DNA from: AC-32 sp963717725
GTDB taxonomy: Bacteria > Actinomycetota > Thermoleophilia > Gaiellales > Gaiellaceae
Direction: 5' to 3'
Length of the DNA stretch: 38,966 nucleotides
NCBI GenBank assembly: GCA_963717725.1
Contig: CAVQWS010000005.1
Location: forward strand, 1 to 38,966
Below the pieces are notes generated by a model. It did no database searches, was not told the origin of the DNA, and was given only the letters and a program-made list of their open reading frames with translations. The translations under genes and the position numbers were made by a program. This document shows, piece after piece, positions 1-6,596 of this stretch (position 1 is its first letter; each line of letters begins with the position of its first letter).

Positions 1-181
1 CGCGCCCAGGCTCGAGAGGTCGCGCAGGTCGGCGTCGGCCACGAGCAAGACGTCGCCGCCCGGGCCGCCGTCGCCGCCGTCATGGACGGCCTTTGGGCAC
101 GTGCTTCTCGCGCCGGAAGCTGAGCGCCCCGTCGCCGCCCCGCCCGGCCTGCACGTGGATGCGGGCCCGGTCGTGGAACAT
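1..181 (-). pseudogene. obgE: Obg GTPase, 5' end, cut by window edge and frameshifted
   Basis: Reading down from an ATG at 181, the product begins MFHDRARIHVQAGRGGDG and continues ALSFRREKHVPKG, the glycine-rich N-terminal Obg fold. Obg is a ribosome-associated GTPase involved in large-subunit assembly. It follows rpmA by 5 bases, the usual rplU-rpmA-obg order. The frame meets TGA at 82-80 after 33 codons. The conserved continuation (DGGDGGPGGDVLLVADADL) is present one base out of register, so a single extra base lies at about 82-95. The remainder and the GTPase domain are outside the window. A sequencing or assembly error is as likely as a real mutation, because this gene is normally essential. 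Confidence 0.85.
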
Positions 182-186
182 CGCGC

Positions 187-438
187 CTACTCCGTGACGG
201 AGATGAAGCGCCGCTCACCGGTGGTCTTGAAGACCACCGTGCCGTTGCGCTTGGCGAAGATCGTGTCGTCGCGCCCGATCCCGGCGGCGCCGGGGCCCGG
301 GCGGAAGCGGGTGCCGCGCTGGCGCACGATGATCGTCCCCGCGGTGATCGCCTGGCCGTCGAAGACCTTGACGCCGAGCATCTTCGGGTTCGAGTCGCGC
401 CCGTTCCTCGACGAGCCGAGTCCCTTTTTATGAGCCAT
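187..438 (-). CDS. rpmA: 50S ribosomal protein L27
   Basis: This 83-residue protein has the L27 signature from its first residues (MAHKKGLGSSRNGRDSNPK) and the conserved IIVRQRGTRFRPG segment. L27 sits near the peptidyl-transferase centre of the large ribosomal subunit and its N-terminal tail reaches toward the P-site tRNA. The N-terminus has no extra cleavable leader of the Firmicutes type. The start lies 11 bases inside the end of rplU, so translation is probably coupled. Length is normal for the family. Confidence 0.98.
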   Translation of the reverse strand: MAHKKGLGSSRNGRDSNPKMLGVKVFDGQAITAGTIIVRQRGTRFRPGPGAAGIGRDDTIFAKRNGTVVFKTTGERRFISVTE

Positions 439-961
439 CCAGGTGTTCCTTCCTCGCTTCGAGCGCCGCGAGCGCGCCCTTGCGCTTCGCGTGCGCGCGC
501 TCGTACTCGAGCGCTGCGTCGACTTGCTCGCCCGTCCAGTGAGCGGACCTCTCCTTGATGTCCGCGACCGTCAGGTCGGCGTAATCGTGCACCAGCTTGG
601 CCGGCGCCTCTTCCTTCTCGGCCGCGGGCTCGGCCTTCTTGGCCGGAGCCGCCTTCTTCGCGGCGGCGCCGATCGACTCGATCTCGATCTGCGAGAGCTT
701 GGCGCGGAAGCCGGTGTGCCGGCGGTAGCCGGACTTGGGGCGGTACTTGCCGATGCGGATCTTCTCGCCGAGCGGCGAGCCGATCACACGCGCCGTCACC
801 TGCGTCTTCGGCGCGAGCTCGAAGGCGCCGTCGCCGCCGAGCATCAGCACCTCCGGATGGAAGGTCTTGCCTTCCTCCGTGGGCAGGCGGTCGACGAGCA
901 GGCGCTCGCCTTCCTGGACGCGGTACTGCTTACCGCCGAGTGAGATGATCGCGTAGGTCAT
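428..961 (-). CDS. rplU: 50S ribosomal protein L21 with long C-terminal extension
   Basis: Residues 1 to about 100 are a standard L21 (MTYAIISLGGKQYRVQEGE, later YRPKSGYRRHTGFRAKLSQIEI), a 23S rRNA-binding protein of the large subunit. L21 is usually about 100 residues; this one is 177. The extra part is a low-complexity Ala/Lys/Glu linker (about 100-122) followed by a helical segment beginning HDYADLTVADIKERS and ending in a charged helix. The tail resembles short helical add-ons seen on other actinobacterial proteins, but I cannot name a family. No Shine-Dalgarno sequence is visible before the ATG. A hairpin ends only six bases upstream. Confidence 0.97.
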   Translation of the reverse strand: MTYAIISLGGKQYRVQEGERLLVDRLPTEEGKTFHPEVLMLGGDGAFELAPKTQVTARVIGSPLGEKIRIGKYRPKSGYRRHTGFRAKLSQIEIESIGAAAKKAAPAKKAEPAAEKEEAPAKLVHDYADLTVADIKERSAHWTGEQVDAALEYERAHAKRKGALAALEARKEHLDGS

Positions 962-967
962 GGCGTC

Positions 968-990
968 AAAACGCGGGCTTGCTGCCCGCG
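968..990 (-). terminator. Hairpin plus T-run between regulator gene and rplU
   Basis: On the minus strand CGCGGGC (990-984) pairs perfectly with GCCCGCG (978-972) across a 5-base loop and is followed by TTTT (971-968). This has the form of an intrinsic terminator for the upstream LuxR-type gene, although the T-run is short. It ends six bases before the rplU start codon, so it could equally be a leader structure affecting rplU. Confidence 0.55.
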
Positions 991-1021
991 ACGCGTGTGA
1001 TTCTAGCGGCTTCCGGCCCGA

Positions 1022-1711
1022 TCAGACGACTGCGGGCGTGGAGTCGAGCGAGTGCTCCGCGGCGAGCATGCCGTGGTCGTGCGCCCAGCGGCTCGCGGCC
1101 GTGCGGTTGGAAACGCCGAGCTTGCGGTAGATGTTCGAGAGGTGGAACTTCACCGTCTGCTCGGTGACCCACAGCTTCCGCGCGACGGTGCCGTTCGAGC
1201 TCCCCTCCGCGACGAGCGCCAGGATTTCGCGCTCGCGCCTGGTGAGCTCGCTGCCGTCGTCGAGCGGAGCCGGCCGCACACTGTTTACAGCAGCCAGGTG
1301 CGGTGTGCCGGCCCGGCCCGGGGCGAAGTGAATCGACTGGTGGATCGCCTGGCGGGCGGCGAGCGAGATGTCCTCGGGATGGGCGCTCTTGAGCACGTAC
1401 GCGAACACGCCGGCGGCCAGGCACTCCGTGATGCTTGCAGAGTCCTCCGCCTGCGAGACCGCGATCATCTTCAGGCCGTGGACCTCACGCAGCGCGACCT
1501 CGATGAAGCGCGTCGGCGCCGACATGCACGCCTCGGGCTCGAACACCAGGACCGAGGGCTGATGCTCGCGCAGGAGCTGCAGCGCGTGCGGCTCCGCCAC
1601 GGCCGTCGCCACGACCGCGAAGCCGTTGCGCTCGAGCACTTGCTCGAGCGCCGACAGCCATAGAGGCTGCCGATCGAAGATCAGCGTTGGACGTGCCGCA
1701 GTGCTTTCCAT
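1022..1711 (-). CDS. LuxR/NarL-type regulator with atypical receiver domain
   Basis: The 229-residue protein (start at 1711) has a receiver-like domain (about 8-125) and a LuxR-type helix-turn-helix (about 154-215: ELTRREREILALVAEG, VTEQTVKFHLSNIYRKLGVSNR). The DNA-binding half is canonical. In the receiver, the conserved lysine is kept (YVLK, residue 108), but the phosphoacceptor aspartate position reads VLVFEP, giving Glu58, and the acidic pair is reduced to one Asp (IFDR, residue 13). It is therefore probably not phosphorylated in the usual way, and Glu may mimic the active state. The ATG at 1711 is preferred over a GTG at 1744 because GGGGAGGG lies seven bases before it. No histidine kinase is nearby. 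Its target is unknown. Confidence 0.88.
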   Translation of the reverse strand: MESTAARPTLIFDRQPLWLSALEQVLERNGFAVVATAVAEPHALQLLREHQPSVLVFEPEACMSAPTRFIEVALREVHGLKMIAVSQAEDSASITECLAAGVFAYVLKSAHPEDISLAARQAIHQSIHFAPGRAGTPHLAAVNSVRPAPLDDGSELTRREREILALVAEGSSNGTVARKLWVTEQTVKFHLSNIYRKLGVSNRTAASRWAHDHGMLAAEHSLDSTPAVV

Positions 1712-1718
1712 TCTGCCG

Positions 1719-1726
1719 CCCTCCCC
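1719..1726 (-). promoter_or_regulatory. Ribosome-binding site deciding the regulator start
   Basis: GGGGAGGG on the minus strand lies seven bases before the ATG at 1711. No comparable site precedes the in-frame GTG at 1744. Confidence 0.6.
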
Positions 1727-1788
1727 GGTGACAGGAACCCGCACACAACGTAACCTCGTGCGGCGCCGATTGGAACCCCTTTCGTTTC

Positions 1789-2442
1789 TCAGGCGGAAGG
1801 ACTAGCCGTCCGGCTAGGCTCGCGGCGCACGGCCAACGCGGCGATGCCGCTCGCGAGCAGGATCCAGCCCGAGAGGGAGGCGCCGTGCTTGATCATGCCG
1901 CGGATCTGGTACTCCCAGCTATGCGGCTGGTAGCCGAGCGTGGACTCGCTGCCCGGCGCGGCCACGTGCACGAGGAACGAGACCGCGAGCAGGGCCAAGG
2001 CGATGCGCAGCGTGGCAGCCTCACCCCTCGACGCGTGCGCCGCCATCTTCCAGACCACCACGAAGACGACCAGCACGAACGGCGCGGCCTGAAGCAGGTT
2101 GAATCCCACGAAGACGCGCAGCAGGAGCAGGATCGCGAGCGAGAACCACAGCAGATCCCGTGGCAGCCGGCGCGGCCGCAGCAGGCTCCCGGCGAAGGCG
2201 GCGGCCAGTGCGGATGTGTGCGCCAGCAGGCTGGCGGCGCCGAAGAGGCTGCGGTGCTTGTTCGAGTCGAGCAGCAGCAGCCGGAGATCGAAGAGCTGGT
2301 AGTCGACGAGCTGCGCCGTCAGCTGCGCGACGACAGCCGCGGCGGCGGCCGCGACGCCGGCGACGACGATCGCATCCGTCCTACTCGACGGCGTCCCTTC
2401 TGCCCGCAGGAGAGCCACGAGTCGAGACGCTAGCTGGGACAC
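1789..2442 (-). CDS. Polytopic membrane protein of unknown function
   Basis: I do not recognise this 217-residue protein. It has about six hydrophobic segments (roughly residues 24-47, 68-90, 97-113, 117-134, 147-163 and 193-207) with Arg-rich connectors and an Arg/Ser-rich C-terminus, so it is an integral inner-membrane protein. The GTG start at 2442 is the first in the frame. It lies between the LuxR-type regulator and the frameshifted surface-protein gene, all on the minus strand. A link to envelope function is only a guess from position. Confidence 0.65.
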   Translation of the reverse strand: MSQLASRLVALLRAEGTPSSRTDAIVVAGVAAAAAAVVAQLTAQLVDYQLFDLRLLLLDSNKHRSLFGAASLLAHTSALAAAFAGSLLRPRRLPRDLLWFSLAILLLLRVFVGFNLLQAAPFVLVVFVVVWKMAAHASRGEAATLRIALALLAVSFLVHVAAPGSESTLGYQPHSWEYQIRGMIKHGASLSGWILLASGIAALAVRREPSRTASPSA

Positions 2443-2443
2443 C

Positions 2444-3671
2444 CCCCTGGGTGAAGGCCTTCAGCGTGGTACTGAGCTTGATCGCAGCGTCACGCTGAGC
2501 CGCTATGAGCGTGTAGACCGCGCTGAGCCCGGCGTAGTCGTTGCCATTGATGACACGCAGCACGAGCTGCTCGTTTCAAGAACGCGCCTGCGTCGGCGAC
2601 CGTGCCGGCGATGCAGGTGCTCGCCCCGTTAGCCAGGTTCAGCTTCGCCGCCAGGAGGTGTGCGGCCAGACAGCCGATCACCTGCGACGTCGTCGAGCTC
2701 TCGCAGTTCTTCGCGGCCCAGACCGCGGTTGCCTGCGCCTTGCTGCCGACGCCATAGTCACGCAGCGACTATGAGAAGAACTGGCTGGGCCAAGGCCCGG
2801 TCCGCCGGTAGACGTTCGCCACCGATGGGCGTGACGTTTACCGGGCCGACCGAGGCGTCGGCGTAGCCCTCGACCACGATCACCGAGCCGGCACGTGCCG
2901 GCCAGTCGTACGCCACCGTCCATTCAGCCGACTCCGGAGCGCTGGACGGGCAGATCTTGCAGCTGCGGTGCGCCATTCCACCGCCGGCGTTCTGCGTCCG
3001 CATTTCATCACGTAGCGCACTCCCGGCGAGAGAGGATGTCCGAGCCTTCGTTCGTGATGTCGAAGGGTGCCTCCGACGCGAGCAGCCAGAGGTGCGCCGC
3101 GTCCGTCTGCGTCCGGTGGTGCGCGAGCCGCAGGTAGAGCGGGCTACCGACGGTCACGGGCATGTACCGTCGAACCGTGGAACTGCCGTTCCACAGACGA
3201 GGCGGCGAAGAGGCTGGTGCCGACGCCGTCCCAGTGCACCTCGAGGCGCAGCAGGTTGTTTGCGTCCTGGTGCATGACGATCCGTTCCGTCTGGTAGCGG
3301 GCGCCGAGCACGCCGTCGAGCTTAAGCTCAAGCTGAAAGTCGCCGATCGGCACGTTCTGCGGCAGCCGCGGTGCGTCGAGCGCACCAGCCCAGAGGTCTT
3401 GCACGCAGCCGGAGGGCACCCTGATCACCGCAGGACCGGGCCCGTCGTGAGCGACGAGTCGCCGAGCGGGTCGACGAAGTGCCAGACCGGGCCCTCGACG
3501 ATCCCGCCGGTGAACTCGTCGGAGGCGATCCCGCCCGGGCCCGGCGGCCCGGCACCGGCCGGGGACGCGACCTGGCCCGCCCACAGCAAGCGCGCAGCGA
3601 CGAGCGCTGCCGCGAAGTGCCACGCACGAGACGCAGTGCGCGCGGGTCGCCGCGGGTCTGCTACTAGCCAT
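2444..3671 (-). pseudogene. Secreted surface protein with DUF1349-like lectin fold, multiply frameshifted
   Basis: One protein can be followed through all three minus-strand frames. From 3671 downward: a hydrophobic signal-like stretch (AWHFAAALVAARLLWAGQVA), then SDEFTGGIVEGPVWHFVDPLGDSSLTTG in the same frame. A frame change near 3435 leads to LPQNVPIGDFQLELKLDG and YQTERIVMHQDANNLLRLEV, typical of the DUF1349 concanavalin-like fold. A change near 3170 leads to VTVGSPLYLRLAHH. A further frame (about 2800-3003) gives VAYDWPARAGSVIVVEGYAD, and another (about 2580-2770) gives AAHLLAAKLNLANGAST, with a last shift near 2575 to AGLSAVYTLIAAQRDAAIKL. That makes at least four frameshifts and several in-frame stops. 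The end near 2444 is approximate. Real decay is favoured, but poor sequence cannot be excluded. The whole 1.2-kb stretch holds no intact gene. Confidence 0.75.
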
Positions 3672-3826
3672 CCAGCTAGCGCGGAACCGGCGTTCGCCGC
3701 GCCGTTCGGCGGCCCAGCTTCCCCCGATCGTTCAGGGACGACCCTCGACTTTTCGGTCTAACAACCGGAGTCGGCGGGTTCCATGCTGTTGGTCGGGACG
3801 CGGCCCCGGGGGTCGCGCCGACCGGC

Positions 3827-3838
3827 GAGAGGGAGAGG
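3827..3838 (+). promoter_or_regulatory. Ribosome-binding site for the sugar transferase
   Basis: GAGAGGGAGAGG lies directly before the ATG at 3840 and favours that start over the ATG at 3783, which has no such site. Confidence 0.6.
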
Positions 3839-3839
3839 A

Positions 3840-5378
3840 ATGGTCGTCGACGCGAGCAGAGCGGAGCTTCCGCACACCGGGACGGCGACAGCCGAGCTCA
3901 TTCCGGCGCGCCTGCGCGCGCAGCGGGCGAAGCGATCGGCCTGGCGGGAAGCGCGGCGCCGCGGCTGGCTCGTCCGCCGCATGCTCGTGCTTGCCGACGT
4001 GGTTGGGCTCGTGCTCGCCTTCGTGACGGTCGAGCTCCTCTTCGTACCCGCCGTGCAGCACGCCTCTGCGATCCGCATGAAGGACTTCCTGCTCTCGATC
4101 ATCTCGCTGCCGCTCTGGATCGTGATCGCGAAGCTCTACCGGCTGTACGACCAGGACGAGGAGCGGACGCACCACTCCACCTCCGACGACATCGTCGGCG
4201 TCTTCCACGTCGTCACGATCGGGACCTGGCTGACGTTCGTCGTGCTGAGCCTCTCCGGGCTCGCCGACCCGAGCCTCGAGAAGGCGATCGGGCTCTGGAT
4301 CTCCGCGATTCTCTTCATAACGGTCTCTCGCACGATCGCGCGCACAATCTGCCGGCGGAACCCGCTCTACCTCCAGAACACGCTGATCGTCGGCGCAGGC
4401 GACATCGGCCAGCGGGTCGCACGCAAGCTCCTGCGCCACCCCGAGTACGGCTTCAACCTCGTCGGCTTCGTCGACTCCAGGCCGAAGGAGCGCCACGCCG
4501 ACCTCGGGCACCTAGCGCTGCTCGGCCCGCCCGACCAGCTCGAGGAGCTCGTGTGCATGTACGACATCGAGCGCGTGGTGGTCGCGTTCTCGAACGACAC
4601 CGATGACGAGACGCTGGCCGCAGTACGGGCGCTGAATGACCTCGAGATCCAGGTCGACGTTGTGCCGCGGCTGTTCGAGCTGGTCGGCGCGAGCGCCAAG
4701 ATCGACACGCTCGAGGGCCTGCCGCTCGTCGAGCTGCCGCCGCTGCGGCTGCCGCGCTCGTCGCAGCTCGTCAAGCGGACTGTCGACGTGATCGGCGCGG
4801 CGGCCGGCTTGCTGGTGACGGCGCCGCTGTTCGCCTTCTTCGCGCTGGCGATCAAGCTCGACTCGCCCGGCCCGGTCTTCTTCCGCCAGGAGCGGCTCGG
4901 AAAGGACCAGCGCTCGTTCACGGCGCTCAAGTTCCGCACTATGCGCGTCGGCGCCGACACCGGCGTCCATCGCGACTACATCAAGACGACGATGAACGCC
5001 GACCTGGCGGCGAACGGCAACGGCCTCTACAAGCTGGAGCGCCAGGATGCCGTGACGCGTGTCGGCCGCTGGCTCCGCGCGACGAGCCTCGACGAGCTGC
5101 CGCAGCTGATCAACGTCGTCCGCGGCGACATGTCGCTGGTCGGGCCCCGCCCGTGCATCCCGTACGAGACGGAGTACTTCCGTCCCCACCACTTCGAACG
5201 CTTCCTCGTGCCGGCTGGCCTGACCGGGCTCTGGCAGGTCACCGCTCGGGCGCATTCGACCTTCGGTGAGGCGCTCGACATGGACGTTGCTTACGTGCGC
5301 GGCTGGTCGCTCGGCCTCGACCTGCGCCTCCTCTGCCGTACACCCCTGACGGTGCTCGCCCGGAGGGGAGCGGCGTGA
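3840..5378 (+). CDS. Exopolysaccharide polyprenyl-phosphate sugar-1-phosphate transferase
   Basis: With the ATG at 3840 this is a 512-residue membrane protein of the WbaP/CpsE type. Such enzymes move a sugar-1-phosphate from a nucleotide sugar onto undecaprenyl phosphate, the first step of a surface polysaccharide repeat unit. The N-terminal half has hydrophobic segments (from MLVLADVVGLVLAFVTVE) and a Rossmann-like CoA/NAD-binding domain (NTLIVGAGDIGQRVARKLL). The C-terminal third is the bacterial sugar transferase domain: KRTVDVIGAAAGLL, FFRQERLGKDQRSFTALKFRTM, TSLDELPQLINVVRGDMSLVG, then GLTGLWQV. The stop overlaps the next gene by four bases, so the two are translationally coupled. Sugar specificity cannot be read from sequence. 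Confidence 0.93.
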   Translation: MVVDASRAELPHTGTATAELIPARLRAQRAKRSAWREARRRGWLVRRMLVLADVVGLVLAFVTVELLFVPAVQHASAIRMKDFLLSIISLPLWIVIAKLYRLYDQDEERTHHSTSDDIVGVFHVVTIGTWLTFVVLSLSGLADPSLEKAIGLWISAILFITVSRTIARTICRRNPLYLQNTLIVGAGDIGQRVARKLLRHPEYGFNLVGFVDSRPKERHADLGHLALLGPPDQLEELVCMYDIERVVVAFSNDTDDETLAAVRALNDLEIQVDVVPRLFELVGASAKIDTLEGLPLVELPPLRLPRSSQLVKRTVDVIGAAAGLLVTAPLFAFFALAIKLDSPGPVFFRQERLGKDQRSFTALKFRTMRVGADTGVHRDYIKTTMNADLAANGNGLYKLERQDAVTRVGRWLRATSLDELPQLINVVRGDMSLVGPRPCIPYETEYFRPHHFERFLVPAGLTGLWQVTARAHSTFGEALDMDVAYVRGWSLGLDLRLLCRTPLTVLARRGAA

Positions 5379-6493
5379 ACCCGCCTCGCATTCCACTCGC
5401 GCCGGTACCGGTCGACGACGCGCCGGTGCGGGTCGCCGTGGTCGGCCTCGGCTACTGGGGCCCGAACCTCGTCCGCAACCTCCACGAGGTCGAGACGGCG
5501 GACCCGGTCTCGGTCTGCGACTCGCGGCCCGCGGCGCTCGACGGCGTCCTACGACGATTCCCGGCGCTGCGCGCGACCACGCGCTTCGAGGAGATCCTGG
5601 CCGACCGCTCGGTCGAGGCGGTGGCGATCGCGACGCCGGTCTCCAGCCACTTCGAGCTCGCCGCAGCCGCGCTGCGGGCGGGCAAGCACGTCTTCGTCGA
5701 GAAGCCGCTCGCGGCCTCCTCGGCCGAGGGCGAGCAGCTGCAGGAGCTGGCCGACGAGCTCGGCCTCGTGCTGATGCCGGGCCACACGTTCCTCTACAGC
5801 CCCCCGGTGGTCATGATCCGCGAGCTAATCCAGTCGGGCGAGCTCGGCGACATCTACTTCATCTCGACCAGCCGTGTGAACCTCGGGCTGCACCAGCCCG
5901 ACGTGAGCGTCGCCTGGGACCTCGGTCCCCACGACTTCTCGATCCTGCGCTACTGGCTCGACGAGTCGCCGCACTCGGTCTCCGCCATGAGCCGCGGCTG
6001 CATCATCCCGGGCACGCCCGACGTGATGTTCGTCAATCTCGAGTACCCCTCGGAGACGATCGCGCACGTCGAGCTCTCGTGGCTCGCGCCCAGCAAGCTG
6101 CGCCGGACGACGGTGGTCGGCTCACGCAAGATGATCGTCTACGACGACACGAGCAACGAGCCGGTGCGCGTCTTCGACTCAGGCGTCGTGCCGCCAGACC
6201 CGGAGAGCTTCGGCGAGTACCGGCTGACCTACCGCTCCGGCGAGATCGTCTCGCCGCCGATCGCGGCCGCTGAGCCCCTCGGGCTTGAGCTCGACGACTT
6301 CTGCTCGGCGATCCGGAACGGCGAGCACCCCCGCTCGAGCGCAGCACTCGGGATCGACGTCGTGCGGATGATCGAGGCGGTCGACCGCTCGCTCGAACTC
6401 GACGGCGCGAAGGTGCGGTTGCCGGGACGCGTGCCCGCTGGGGACGCGCCGCGAACGCTGAACACGGTCGGTCTCCCGGGACGCTGGTTCTAA
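5375..6493 (+). CDS. Gfo/Idh/MocA-family NAD(P)-dependent oxidoreductase
   Basis: The 372-residue protein has an N-terminal Rossmann fold (VAVVGLGYWGPNLVRNL, residues 19-35), the family EKP motif (109-111) and a C-terminal substrate domain (SVAWDLGPHDFSILRYW). It most resembles the branch that oxidises nucleotide-linked amino sugars such as UDP-GlcNAc derivatives (WlbA/WbpB type). That fits its coupling to the sugar transferase: a GTG start at 5375 overlaps the preceding TGA, with GGAGGGGAG just upstream. It probably supplies a modified sugar for the same polysaccharide. Substrate assignment is inference. Confidence 0.88.
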   Translation: MNPPRIPLAPVPVDDAPVRVAVVGLGYWGPNLVRNLHEVETADPVSVCDSRPAALDGVLRRFPALRATTRFEEILADRSVEAVAIATPVSSHFELAAAALRAGKHVFVEKPLAASSAEGEQLQELADELGLVLMPGHTFLYSPPVVMIRELIQSGELGDIYFISTSRVNLGLHQPDVSVAWDLGPHDFSILRYWLDESPHSVSAMSRGCIIPGTPDVMFVNLEYPSETIAHVELSWLAPSKLRRTTVVGSRKMIVYDDTSNEPVRVFDSGVVPPDPESFGEYRLTYRSGEIVSPPIAAAEPLGLELDDFCSAIRNGEHPRSSAALGIDVVRMIEAVDRSLELDGAKVRLPGRVPAGDAPRTLNTVGLPGRWF

Positions 6494-6498
6494 CTCTT

Positions 6499-6514
6499 CC
6501 GCGCGACTGCGCGG
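6499..6514. terminator. GC hairpin after the polysaccharide operon
   Basis: CCGCGC and GCGCGG form a perfect 6-bp stem with a GACT loop five bases after the TAA at 6491-6493, in the gap between two convergent genes. There is no T-run, so termination activity is uncertain. The rest of the 6494-6596 gap shows nothing else. Confidence 0.4.
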
Positions 6515-6596
6515 TCGTGCTCTGAGGACGCTGTCATCGGTTGACCATCGAAGCCCCCGGGCCGTGTGGCGACTCTCCGCCGGCTAGGGCCGCGTT

